Assembly: GCA_965237405.1 (NCBI GenBank) | Contig: OZ250139.1 | Span: 2,294,001-2,358,000, forward strand | Source: CAUZIB01 sp963663925 | GTDB lineage: Bacteria > Acidobacteriota > Vicinamibacteria > Vicinamibacterales > UBA8438 | Length of the DNA stretch: 64,000 bases | Reading direction: 5' to 3' | Shown: positions 35,046 through 43,457 of the stretch, piece after piece | How positions within the stretch are numbered: the stretch's first letter is position 1 | Layout of the letters: every line of letters starts with the position of its first letter | Translations under genes and position numbers: made by a program | Notes under the pieces: generated by a model | What the model was told of the DNA's origin: nothing | The model's database searches: none | Seen by the model: the letters and a program-made list of their open reading frames with translations, nothing else

Positions 35046-35091
35046 TCTCGTGCGGGAAGACATAGGGGAGACGGGGCAAGTGACATGGTAA
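34938..35091 (+). pseudogene. Tyrosine recombinase, last ~50 codons
   Basis: One frame reads ENAQAIADLGTTQRYMHLSP and continues AAIESAVKLLDQPV before a stop at 35091. It contains the nucleophile region (TTQRYMHL) of a phage-type integrase but no HxxR box. It resembles the tail of the 13285-13572 remnant. It replaces the 3' end of the polyketide methyltransferase gene, marking a recombination junction. Confidence 0.75.
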
Positions 35092-35093
35092 GG

Positions 35094-35130
35094 CCCCTGT
35101 GTTTACAGGGGGGAAATGGTGGAGGCGGCG
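35094..35130 (+). other. Terminator-like hairpin plus tmRNA 3'-end-like att remnant
   Basis: A perfect CCCCTGT-GTTT-ACAGGGG hairpin lies at 35094-35111. It is followed by TGGTGGAGGCGGCG at 35117-35130, which is the reverse complement of the conserved 3' end of ssrA (tmRNA), a common integrase target. The match is lost after 14 bases, so no tmRNA gene is present; it is probably an attachment-site remnant. Confidence 0.55.
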
Positions 35131-35265
35131 TCCACCACCTATCATGGTCCTACGTATTCCCATGGTGTCCAACCATGTTCATGTAAAATACGTTAGTAAA
35201 ACTGGTTAATCACTGGCTGGCGTCTTGACGTGGTGCCACGACGTCTGGTATATTCCTAAATTAAT

Positions 35266-36504
35266 ATGTATAGTTCACTGTATAGTGAAAAGCGCGAGAA
35301 TCGATCGATGCCGGCAACGCCGCCGCGCCGCCTCGCGCACCGCTTGAGCGCCGCCTTTGTGCGGACCGCCGAGCCCGGGTTCTATTGCGATGGCCACGGG
35401 CTGAACTTGCGCGTGGATCCGTCCGGGGCGCGGCAGTGGGTGCAACGGCTGGTCATTCGGGGCCGGCCCCGGATGCTCGGGCTCGGCGGCTACCCGCTGG
35501 TGTCACTGGCCGAAGCGCGCAACGCGGCGTTCGCCAACCGCCAGCGGGCGCGGGCGGGCGGAGACCCGCGGGCCGAGAAGCGCCACGGCCAGGGCGCGCC
35601 CACGGTCGAGGAGGCCGCCGCTGAGGTGTTGGAGCAGCAGCGCCCCGGCTGGCGAAATGTCAAGCACGCGCGGGACTGGCCGCGCAGTCTGCGCGCCTAT
35701 GCGTTCCCGCGCATCGGGGCGATGCCCGTGTCCGAGGTGACCACGGCCGACGTGCTGGCCGTCCTCACCCCGATCTGGCACGACAAGCCCGAGACCGCAC
35801 GGCGGGTGCGGCAGCGGATCGGTGCCGTGATGAAGTGGGCGGTTGCCATGGGCTACCGGCCGGACAACCCGGCGGGCGACGCCCTCGGGCAGGCCCTCGG
35901 GCGGCAGCAGGCCGTCGTCCAGCACATGCGGGCGCTGCCCCACGGCGCGGTGGCCGATGCCCTCGCGACCGTACGAGCCTCCCAGGCCTCGGTCACCACC
36001 AAGGATGCGTTCGAGTTGCTGGTGCTGACGGCGGCGCGATCCGGCGAGGTGCGCCTGGCGACGTGGGACGAAATGGACCTGGACGCGGGCGTGTGGACCA
36101 TCCCCGGCGCGCGCATGAAGGCCAAGCGGGATCACCGCGTCTCGCTCTCGGGGCGGGCGCTCGCGATCCTGCACGACGCACAGCGACGGAGCGATGGCAC
36201 CGGCCTCGTGTTCCGCAGTCTGCGCGGGAAGCCACTCTCCAACACGACGCTCTCGAAATTGATCAAGGAACTCGGCCTCGCCGCCGTGCCGCATGGGTTC
36301 CGGTCGAGCTTCCGGGACTGGGCCGCGGAACGGACGAGCACACCCCGCGAAGTGGTCGAGGCCGCGCTCGCCCATACGGTACAAAACCCCACCGAGGCGG
36401 CCTACGCCCGCAGTGATCTCTTCGAGCGTCGGCGCCGCCTCATGGACGAGTGGGCGGCCTACCTCAAGGGAGGGCACGGGAAGGTGGTCCCGCTACACCG
36501 GTGA
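35266..36504 (+). CDS. Tyrosine integrase (P4-like, DUF4102), intact
   Basis: The 412-residue integrase has an N-terminal DUF4102 arm-binding domain (FYCDGHGLNLRVDPSGARQW, LGLGGYPLVSLAEARN), a core-binding domain and a catalytic domain. The first Arg is in TAARSGEVRLATWDEMDL, the HxxR in HGFRSSFRDWA, a His in ALAHTVQNP and the Tyr in EAAYARSDLFE. All catalytic residues are present. It would integrate or excise the island. A close copy lacking the C-terminus lies at 47569-48672. The AT-rich stretch just upstream (35255-35285) probably holds its promoter. Confidence 0.9.
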   Translation: MYSSLYSEKRENRSMPATPPRRLAHRLSAAFVRTAEPGFYCDGHGLNLRVDPSGARQWVQRLVIRGRPRMLGLGGYPLVSLAEARNAAFANRQRARAGGDPRAEKRHGQGAPTVEEAAAEVLEQQRPGWRNVKHARDWPRSLRAYAFPRIGAMPVSEVTTADVLAVLTPIWHDKPETARRVRQRIGAVMKWAVAMGYRPDNPAGDALGQALGRQQAVVQHMRALPHGAVADALATVRASQASVTTKDAFELLVLTAARSGEVRLATWDEMDLDAGVWTIPGARMKAKRDHRVSLSGRALAILHDAQRRSDGTGLVFRSLRGKPLSNTTLSKLIKELGLAAVPHGFRSSFRDWAAERTSTPREVVEAALAHTVQNPTEAAYARSDLFERRRRLMDEWAAYLKGGHGKVVPLHR

Positions 36505-36767
36505 CAGTGGCGGCACTTCGCCACACGCTGCCGGTCGCGCTCCACGATAGGATTATCCTGCCGGCGGAGTCGTATATCGGAATTGCCGTTGCATTTGGGG
36601 GGCGCGTGGGAAACACCTGCTCCGGCAGCGCTGAGACGCTCTCTGGACCACTCCACCGACCATCGATCGCCTTCGGTGAGCTGTCCGCGCCTCGTTCCGG
36701 TCGCCAGTTACAATGGCCTCCAACCACCGTTTTCAACACGGGCTGCTAGAGAGGAAGTAGGGGAGAC

Positions 36768-38951
36768 GTGGAGACTCAGGTTCGCACGCCACAGCTGGTG
36801 TTTATGCAGCCGCAGCGGCTCGTTGTGCCGTTGTTCCAGCGCCCGTATGTCTGGAATGAGGAGAACCAGTGGGAGCCGCTGTGGAATGACGTTGTGCGCG
36901 TCTCCGAGCGCGTTCTATCGCACCCAACGGACAAGCACCACCCACATTTTCTTGGCGCGGTCGTCTTGCAGCAAGTGCATCGTCAGACGGGCCAGATGCA
37001 GGAGCGCACCATTATTGACGGACAGCAGCGGCTTACAACTGTGCAGCTCCTGCTCGATGCACTTCACGCAGAGTTCCTCGCGGCGCAGGTACTGCCGTCG
37101 GCCATGAGACTTGAGCCACTGGTTACTAACGCGGCCCCGTTCTGCGCAAAGCCAGAGGACCGCTTCAAGGTCTGGCCGACGAACCGGGATCGCACGGCAT
37201 TCAACGCCGTGATGGGGGCTGCGCCGCCTGTGGACTATGACGCCCTTGGCCATCGCGGTGAGCGCATGGTCGAGGCGCATCGGTTCTTTGCGGGGCAGGT
37301 GCGCGACTGGTTGACGGCGGTGGGGCCGGAGGCTGTAGGTGTCCGGGCTGCCGCCCTCGAGACCGTGGTGCGCGAGCTTCTGCAGATGGTCGTGATTGAC
37401 CTGACTGTCGATGAGAACGCGCAGGAGATATTCGAAACGCTCAATGCGCGCGGTGCACAGCTCACAGCGGCGGATCTCATTAAGAATTTTATCTTTCAGA
37501 AACTCCTGGAGTCAGGCGCGGATGTAGAGGATGTGTATCAGAAGTACTGGAAAGAGTTCGAGACGGGGTTCTGGGAAACCGAGATTAGCGTCGGACGGCT
37601 GCGCTACCCACGTTCGTCGATCTTCCTTAATCACTGGCTTGTTGCCAGGACCGGCGAGGAAGTCGTGGCGCGCGAGGTGTTTGACAGGTTCAAACGATTC
37701 GCAGATCACGATGCCGGGTACTCGATGGCAAAGCTGATCGTGCAGATTCACGCTGCTTCAGCAGTCTATCGAGAGTTCATTACGAAGGCCGGAGCCCTCA
37801 CCGGACCAATTGACCGGTTGTGGATGTTTGGCTATCGAACTGGCGTGTTAGAGAGTGAGGTTATCAAGCCGCTGGTGCTCTGCTTGCTCGATCCGGAACA
37901 GACGGCAATTGCGCAAGGGCAAATCGTTAAGACCCTGAACGCCATCGAAAGTTGGATGGTGCGCAGAATGCTTGTACGGGCGACGACCAAGAACTACAAC
38001 CAGGTCGTGGCGGAACTGGTCGCCGCCGTGCGACAGGGCGATCGCTCGTGCGCCGGCGATGTCGTCGAGGATTATCTCGCCTCGCAATCAAGCGGGAGTC
38101 GCTATTGGCCCGATGACAGCGAGTTACGGCGGGAGCTGGCAGGACTTCTAGCCTACCGCCGTCTTGGCCGTGGGCGCCTGCGCATGGTGTTGGAAGCCAT
38201 CGAGGACGATCTGCGTGGCTGGTGCGACGGTAAGGCCGGACTCGGCGATGAGCGCGTGACCCGTGGCAAGTATGCAATTGAGCACGTCATGCCGAGAAAG
38301 TGGGCGTCGCATTGGCCCTTGATAGATGGCGACGATGAAGCAGAACGGGATCGCCTGATCCATACGCTGGGCAACCTGACGCTTCTGACAGGGAGGCTTA
38401 ACACGAAGGTCTCAAACGGGCCGTGGCTTGGTGAGAAGAGCAAACGGCGGGAGCTTGAGAAGCACGATGTTCTCCTCCTCAATCGCGAGCTTTTGAAGGT
38501 GGCTGGGAACGAGTGGAGTGATGCGGCGATTCGGGTGCGCACTGAAGAGCTTACCGAGAGCATCGTCCGGATTTGGCCGGTGCCGCCAGGGCACAGATCG
38601 AGCATCTCTGCGGATCGAACGCCGCGGTTGCGCAAAAAGGTCACGCTGGGTGATCTTATCAACGGGGGCGCTCTCACGCCGGGTATGATGCTCTTTCCGA
38701 GGCGCAAGAGATTCAGCGAGCACGTGGCCACGCTTCTGCCTGAGGGCCAGGTGGAAGTGGACGGCGTCGCGCATGGGAGCCCGTCGGATGCGGCGAGCGC
38801 GATCATTGGCAAGCGAACAGGTGGCTGGTGGTTCTTCCTCACGGACCAGACGACGCGTCGCTCACTACGCGATGTGCGACGCGACTATGTCAGCGCCATG
38901 GCGGTGGACGTCGAGGATGACGACGCTGATGATGAGGAAGACGACGAGTGA
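36768..38951 (+). CDS. GmrSD-like DUF262-DUF1524 protein with RAMA-type tail
   Basis: The 727-residue protein has the DUF262 NTPase domain (PLFQRPYVWNEENQ, FLGAVVLQQ, IDGQQRLTT at residues 83-91). The DUF1524 HNH nuclease follows at about residues 490-580 (IEHVMPRKWASHW, then TLGNLTLLTGRLN). A C-terminal segment (SPSDAASAIIGKRTGGWWFF) resembles a RAMA modification-sensing domain. A very acidic tail ends the protein. This matches type IV restriction enzymes, which cut modified DNA. The start is a GTG at 36768 with a purine-rich ribosome-binding site (GAGGAAG). It is the first gene inside the integrase-flanked island. Confidence 0.88.
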   Translation: METQVRTPQLVFMQPQRLVVPLFQRPYVWNEENQWEPLWNDVVRVSERVLSHPTDKHHPHFLGAVVLQQVHRQTGQMQERTIIDGQQRLTTVQLLLDALHAEFLAAQVLPSAMRLEPLVTNAAPFCAKPEDRFKVWPTNRDRTAFNAVMGAAPPVDYDALGHRGERMVEAHRFFAGQVRDWLTAVGPEAVGVRAAALETVVRELLQMVVIDLTVDENAQEIFETLNARGAQLTAADLIKNFIFQKLLESGADVEDVYQKYWKEFETGFWETEISVGRLRYPRSSIFLNHWLVARTGEEVVAREVFDRFKRFADHDAGYSMAKLIVQIHAASAVYREFITKAGALTGPIDRLWMFGYRTGVLESEVIKPLVLCLLDPEQTAIAQGQIVKTLNAIESWMVRRMLVRATTKNYNQVVAELVAAVRQGDRSCAGDVVEDYLASQSSGSRYWPDDSELRRELAGLLAYRRLGRGRLRMVLEAIEDDLRGWCDGKAGLGDERVTRGKYAIEHVMPRKWASHWPLIDGDDEAERDRLIHTLGNLTLLTGRLNTKVSNGPWLGEKSKRRELEKHDVLLLNRELLKVAGNEWSDAAIRVRTEELTESIVRIWPVPPGHRSSISADRTPRLRKKVTLGDLINGGALTPGMMLFPRRKRFSEHVATLLPEGQVEVDGVAHGSPSDAASAIIGKRTGGWWFFLTDQTTRRSLRDVRRDYVSAMAVDVEDDDADDEEDDE

Positions 38952-39026
38952 GAGGCACGCGCGTGGCCAGAAGGCACTCAGCCTGCCACGAGTTCCGGAT
39001 GTTCGACCAAGTTAACGAGACACGAG

Positions 39027-39536
39027 ATGCTTTCTGATATTGTCCTTGCCGTATCCGCTCTAGGAGCCGGTGTGTTTGGCTATTGGCGTTGTCGGACAGC
39101 GGACAGGAACCTTAGACATCAACAGTATTTAACAGGTTCTGGGCTGCTTTATTCACAACAGGTCGATAGTCGCGGTCAACGCTATACGAACCGTGTCGTT
39201 GGAACTGTTACCCTGGCTAAACTGATGGAGGAAGACCCGAAGCAATACGACGATAAGGTCATTAGAGCTTTTGAAAGGTTCTTAAGTAGTCCTCCAGTGT
39301 TCAGTGTGAACGTTGAAGGACATCGAAAAGATGAAACCGATTATGAAAGTTGGGATACTGTTCAAGCTATAAGAGCTCTAGGTAAACGTTCAAGAAAACG
39401 AAAACAAGAGAATCCGCCCCGACTTTGGCCCAATAATGGCCCATTTGTGATTAAAGATGGCGATGTGATACCAAATCCTTCTCACAATCATTACAAAAGA
39501 TGGTCAGAAGTGACAGGGCGGAGTCCCATTTATTGA
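39027..39536 (+). CDS. Hypothetical membrane-anchored protein, AT-rich
   Basis: The 169-residue protein has one N-terminal membrane helix (LSDIVLAVSALGAGVFGYW) and then a soluble domain with QYLTGSGLLYSQQVDSRGQ and LAKLMEEDPKQYDDKVIRAF. The latter resembles the helical start of certain membrane-anchored proteins that carry pentapeptide repeats, but no such repeats follow. Base composition is AT-rich compared with its neighbours, which suggests separate acquisition. Given its position between two defence modules it could be an accessory defence factor, but there is no direct evidence. Confidence 0.6.
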   Translation: MLSDIVLAVSALGAGVFGYWRCRTADRNLRHQQYLTGSGLLYSQQVDSRGQRYTNRVVGTVTLAKLMEEDPKQYDDKVIRAFERFLSSPPVFSVNVEGHRKDETDYESWDTVQAIRALGKRSRKRKQENPPRLWPNNGPFVIKDGDVIPNPSHNHYKRWSEVTGRSPIY

Positions 39537-39837
39537 GACTGTGTTGTACGTATCTGCACGAGATCCAGCATCCATCGAGCAGGCGCTCGCGTGGCGGCGA
39601 AGTCTCCGAGCCGGTCGCCAAACCGACGGTTCGGTCGGCGCCGGCGACTGGTGAGCTCGAAGCCGCCGGCCATTCAAGCCAGTTTCCTTCCAGACTCCGA
39701 TGAGAAAAAGCGTTTCGAGGCGCGGTGCGACTTACTTCACATCGATCGGCGCAACGATGAGGAAGCTGTGGATAGTGCGCCGAACGCCACCGGTTAGCGG
39801 CGCGTGGTCGACGTGTCGTCTGGGGTGAGAACCACAG
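39537..39837 (+). other. Short gene-poor stretch between defence operons
   Basis: An open frame at 39591-39797 encodes a peptide with LPDSDEKKRFEARCDLLHID near its end, but its codon use and lack of a ribosome-binding site make it doubtful. The convergent operons end on both sides, so this may be a bidirectional termination region. I see no clear hairpin. Confidence 0.25.
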
Positions 39838-42807
39838 TCATTCAATTCGTGCGTTAGTGTCCAAGCCGAGGTCGCGTAGGGCTCTTCGAGTGTCCTCCAA
39901 CGACCGTTCTGCCTGCTCGTTATTAGTCTTTGCCTCGAAGCTCACCTGGAGGCGTAACGCCGATGACGCTACGAAACGAGAAAGGACCTTCGTATAGAAA
40001 TTCATCCATTTCTGCGCTGGGACTTCACCACTCCAGAGCAACCTCTGCCCGTCTTCTGAGGGCTTAGGCCCGAGTCCATCAGGGACAGGAATGCTCCGGA
40101 TCTGGATCGTTCCATGAGTTGTCATTTTCCCTGACCGTGCGGAGATTTCGTATACACCCTCGGCTTCGTGAGCAGTAAACAGCCCATCCCGTGTAATTGA
40201 CCCACCGGAGGCGGACCAATCCACGGTACCAACATCGTAGTCTCCGCCATACTGGTCCCTGCCACTGACGTGCATTTCAGCAGAATCTCTAGGCTTAAGT
40301 ATCACTCTGTCAGGCCGAAGATCGAGGGTAGCCAAACGAGGAGGCTCCTTCAGCTTCCGAGCAAGATCGGCGTGCAAGATAAAGGAGTCCTCTCCGATTT
40401 CGATTGCCGATTCAACGACTGGCTCTTCGAAGTAGTCGAGCTTGAGCTGACCCTCGTGATCTTTGTGCGCGTAGCCCAAGACACCCTGAGTGACCCCGTT
40501 CACAATCGTGCGCTTGATCGAGTCTGGGTAGAGGATGCGTGGAAGGCTGGGCGAGGCGAAGAACACATCCCGCACGGCTTGAGTGCTCCACTCGTTGATT
40601 GCCGCTGGCCAGTACTGCGCAAGTTTGGTGGGCCCAACGTATCTCGTAACGATGTCGCTGCTTAGCAGACTGCTAACAATCAGCCCGGTGATCGATGAGT
40701 CCTGGCTTGAACTGATCTGACCAAGGTCTTCGTGACGCAGCCTATTGTCCTTCCCGAGTAGATACACATGTCGGTAGGAGCGAAAGATCGACTCCTTGAG
40801 ATCGCGCTTCGCCCGTTCGAGGTTACCCTTCAACGTCCTTTTCTGCGACTCGTCCAGCCTTGAGATAGATTCGGAGTCCTCGCTGATGTCCTCCCATGCC
40901 AGCAGACTTCGCGCATCTTCGCTGACGGCGGACACTTTCTCTGGAACACAGAAGAAGATCGCCGACTTAAACGCGCGGGCTGACAACCCAGACTCGCGCA
41001 CGAGTGCGTCGAGTAGCCTCTCTGTCGCGGACTCGCCGTAGGGCGTGTCGTAACCCATTACAGCCAACACGAGCTGGGCACGGTCAGGGATGTCATTGCT
41101 CTTGGACGGGAAGAAGCGACGCCCAGGAATGTGCTTGTGGCGATCGCCGTCCTGCGGCAACGCGTTGAAGAGTTCCGTGATCTCTCGTTTAACCCTCACC
41201 TCAAGGTCTTCGCCTCGAACGTTTGCTCGGCGGTTCACGAGCATCTGGTTCAGGTTTGGTATTAGCCCGAAGCGATACCGGTTCTGCTCACTGACCAAGT
41301 AGTAGCAGTTGGAAAGCAGCCCACCGAGGACAGTCTCGATGTTACCGACGTCAAGATCAGGGTTGCCCAGAGCGGCCCGGACGTCGGACGGGGACGCCTC
41401 TGCCTTGGTCTGGCTCTGGCCGCCGTTCGATTCGAAGAAGATCGTTGTGGCAATCTTCTGGTGCAGTCTCGATTGCTTGATATCGTCGGTCGCCTCGCGG
41501 TCCAATCGGATCGCGTGCGAGTCCTTCCTACCCGCGATGTCGGTGGTCACAGGTGTCACAAGGCGATCCGAACCGAGCTGCTCGAACACGGCGTCGCGGA
41601 ATCTCTGGTCATCGAGCGGTGCAGATCCGAGCGTGATCAATGGCTCTCTGAAGGCTTGGCGATGTTCCTCCTGGTAAGCACGGGCCACCCAGAGAGCAAG
41701 GAGCCGCAGGATACCCCGCGTCCGCTGGAACCGGGGCAGCGTCTGCCACTTCCGTTCGAACACCGAGATGACCGTAGGGTGGAACGGATATGAGGAACGG
41801 AAGAGATCCGAGATAGACTCGCCGCCCTGGCCCGCCATCTCTGGCAGATCCGAGGCGTGGTCCTGAGCCCAGTCAGCGTAGGCCGAGATCGTGCGGCGTG
41901 CATCGTCACTCACACCCGTCCACTCGAAGAGCCGGCGACGGATGATCTCTGTCACCTCGGAGTCCGAGGACATGCTGATCGCCAACCCCACCCGATCGAG
42001 CATCTTTTTGAAGCGGTTCTCGTCGGCCTCGTCATCTGCCGTGTACTCGAGCTCTGAGGCCGGAATAGAAACGACCACGGCCACGTGCTTGAGGCCGCGG
42101 GCCTCTTCCGCGAGGCAGTCCAAGAAGTTGTAAAGTTTGTTCCCCCACTTCTGGTCTCGGTAGGTGCTCACGTAGCTGATGATTTCGTCCATGAGGATCA
42201 GCACCGGCCGACCCGTCGGTAGCATCCGGCGGATCGCGTCGCCCTTTGGTTCGACGAAATCGCGATCGTGCTCCTCGACCGCCTTGAACGATTCCATCCC
42301 GCCTAGCTGCCACGCGATCTCGCCCCACGGCGTACGCCGCTTCGGTTCCCCGTCTTCACCGCGGCCTACGAGCGAATCGAAGCTCTTCCCTACGAAGACC
42401 GCGACAGCAGCCTTCGGGACAGACTCAACCTGAGCCCTTATTAGGACTTCCGGCAGACCGCGCCAGTTTGCAGCCTCGCCGCCGCCTCGCGCAATGTGAT
42501 AAAGCGCGGTGAGAGAGTGTGTCTTCCCTCCGCCGAACTGCGTGGCCATATTAAAGATCGCAGAGGTCTCAACAGTGAGCCCGTTGAGACGGCGAACGAC
42601 CTGCGACGCGAGGTACATAAGGCTCTTCGTCCAGACGGTACGGTCGAAGAACTGCCGGGGTTCGCGGTAGACCGGCGGCACTGCCTCGGCGCTGCGATGG
42701 ATGTGGTCGAGGTGTACCGCGAACTCAGACGCATCGATCGGCTTGTTCTCCCGGAGATCTTCCCGGGGTGTCACGATCTGATACCAGGGCTTCAGTTTTG
42801 CCATCAC
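39838..42807 (-). CDS. DUF499 AAA+ ATPase of a methylase-associated defence operon
   Basis: The 989-residue protein has a Walker A motif GGGKTH at residues 92-97 (in NMATQFGGGKTHSLTALYHI) and a Walker B RPVLILMDEIISYV at about 205-218. The DUF499 domain continues to about residue 800, with an IgG-like beta-rich C-terminal part (YGGDYDVGTVDWSASGGSIT). Long DUF499 ATPases partner with DUF1156 methylases in anti-phage islands, and energy from ATP may drive DNA translocation or remodelling. It is the last gene of the operon, 8 bases after the 213-aa gene. Confidence 0.85.
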   Translation of the reverse strand: MMAKLKPWYQIVTPREDLRENKPIDASEFAVHLDHIHRSAEAVPPVYREPRQFFDRTVWTKSLMYLASQVVRRLNGLTVETSAIFNMATQFGGGKTHSLTALYHIARGGGEAANWRGLPEVLIRAQVESVPKAAVAVFVGKSFDSLVGRGEDGEPKRRTPWGEIAWQLGGMESFKAVEEHDRDFVEPKGDAIRRMLPTGRPVLILMDEIISYVSTYRDQKWGNKLYNFLDCLAEEARGLKHVAVVVSIPASELEYTADDEADENRFKKMLDRVGLAISMSSDSEVTEIIRRRLFEWTGVSDDARRTISAYADWAQDHASDLPEMAGQGGESISDLFRSSYPFHPTVISVFERKWQTLPRFQRTRGILRLLALWVARAYQEEHRQAFREPLITLGSAPLDDQRFRDAVFEQLGSDRLVTPVTTDIAGRKDSHAIRLDREATDDIKQSRLHQKIATTIFFESNGGQSQTKAEASPSDVRAALGNPDLDVGNIETVLGGLLSNCYYLVSEQNRYRFGLIPNLNQMLVNRRANVRGEDLEVRVKREITELFNALPQDGDRHKHIPGRRFFPSKSNDIPDRAQLVLAVMGYDTPYGESATERLLDALVRESGLSARAFKSAIFFCVPEKVSAVSEDARSLLAWEDISEDSESISRLDESQKRTLKGNLERAKRDLKESIFRSYRHVYLLGKDNRLRHEDLGQISSSQDSSITGLIVSSLLSSDIVTRYVGPTKLAQYWPAAINEWSTQAVRDVFFASPSLPRILYPDSIKRTIVNGVTQGVLGYAHKDHEGQLKLDYFEEPVVESAIEIGEDSFILHADLARKLKEPPRLATLDLRPDRVILKPRDSAEMHVSGRDQYGGDYDVGTVDWSASGGSITRDGLFTAHEAEGVYEISARSGKMTTHGTIQIRSIPVPDGLGPKPSEDGQRLLWSGEVPAQKWMNFYTKVLSRFVASSALRLQVSFEAKTNNEQAERSLEDTRRALRDLGLDTNARIE

Positions 42808-42815
42808 GTCCCTCG

Positions 42816-43457
42816 CTACAGTTTCTTAAACCGTCGAACATTCCGGTCAAACGACCAGAACTTGAAGTATCCCCATGGAAACGCTTCGTTATCTGAGCGA
42901 CTCCCCATGGCCAAGAGGATCTGACTGTCCGATTGCACCGTCCAGTCAAGCCCGGGGGCGTACCCGTCGGGCACCGCGGAAGCGATGTGATCGACCAGGG
43001 CGAGCGCCTCTTCCCAGTTCTTCCGATATGCGAAAACAACCCCGAGAGCGGTCCGGACACTTGCGACCTTCCAGAGTGAGTATGCGATCCGGTCGTCACT
43101 CCGGCTGTTCTCGAGCTCGAACGCCATCAGCGGGTAAGGCCAGGATGGCATCTCCGTCGCCGCAGGCAAGAACGCCGTTACGTCGAGTCCGAGGTATTCC
43201 TGGCCAGCCTGAGGTAAAAGATCTAGCCCATGCCCCTTCGCCGCCGCTTGCAGTCCCAACAGATCGCAGGAGGCGACCACTGCGCTGGTGAGGTGGGCCG
43301 TCCAAGTCGTGAGCTTGCCGGGCACCGCGTTCTCGCGGAGCGGGTCCGCGACTGCGGCGTCCTCAATAATCCGGAGGAACGCGCTCCGCCAACGCAGAGC
43401 CAACCCGTCCTCCGGCAGACCCGCGATAGGCTCGATAGCGTTGGTGGACGCTGTCAC
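42816..43457 (-). CDS. Unknown protein between DUF1156 and DUF499, possible nuclease fold
   Basis: The 213-residue product begins MTASTNAIEPIAGLPEDGLA. A central segment (EYLGLDVTAFLPAATEMPSW, then YPLMAFELENSRSDDRIAYS) has Asp followed some 23 residues on by Glu-Leu-Glu-Asn, a pattern resembling the D...(D/E)xK core of PD-(D/E)xK nucleases, though the Lys is Asn. The assignment is weak. It overlaps the DUF1156 stop by four bases and lies 8 bases upstream of DUF499, so its product probably acts with them. Confidence 0.55.
   Translation of the reverse strand: MTASTNAIEPIAGLPEDGLALRWRSAFLRIIEDAAVADPLRENAVPGKLTTWTAHLTSAVVASCDLLGLQAAAKGHGLDLLPQAGQEYLGLDVTAFLPAATEMPSWPYPLMAFELENSRSDDRIAYSLWKVASVRTALGVVFAYRKNWEEALALVDHIASAVPDGYAPGLDWTVQSDSQILLAMGSRSDNEAFPWGYFKFWSFDRNVRRFKKL

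Noticed and set aside
36504..36767. Possible promoter or small RNA upstream of the GmrSD-like gene
   Set aside because: I could not find a consensus promoter or stable hairpin; the frames here are short and unconvincing.
39009..39022. CAAGTTAACGAG, matching the IS6 left end
   Set aside because: Only 12 bases agree and no second end or transposase is near; chance or a very old scar.
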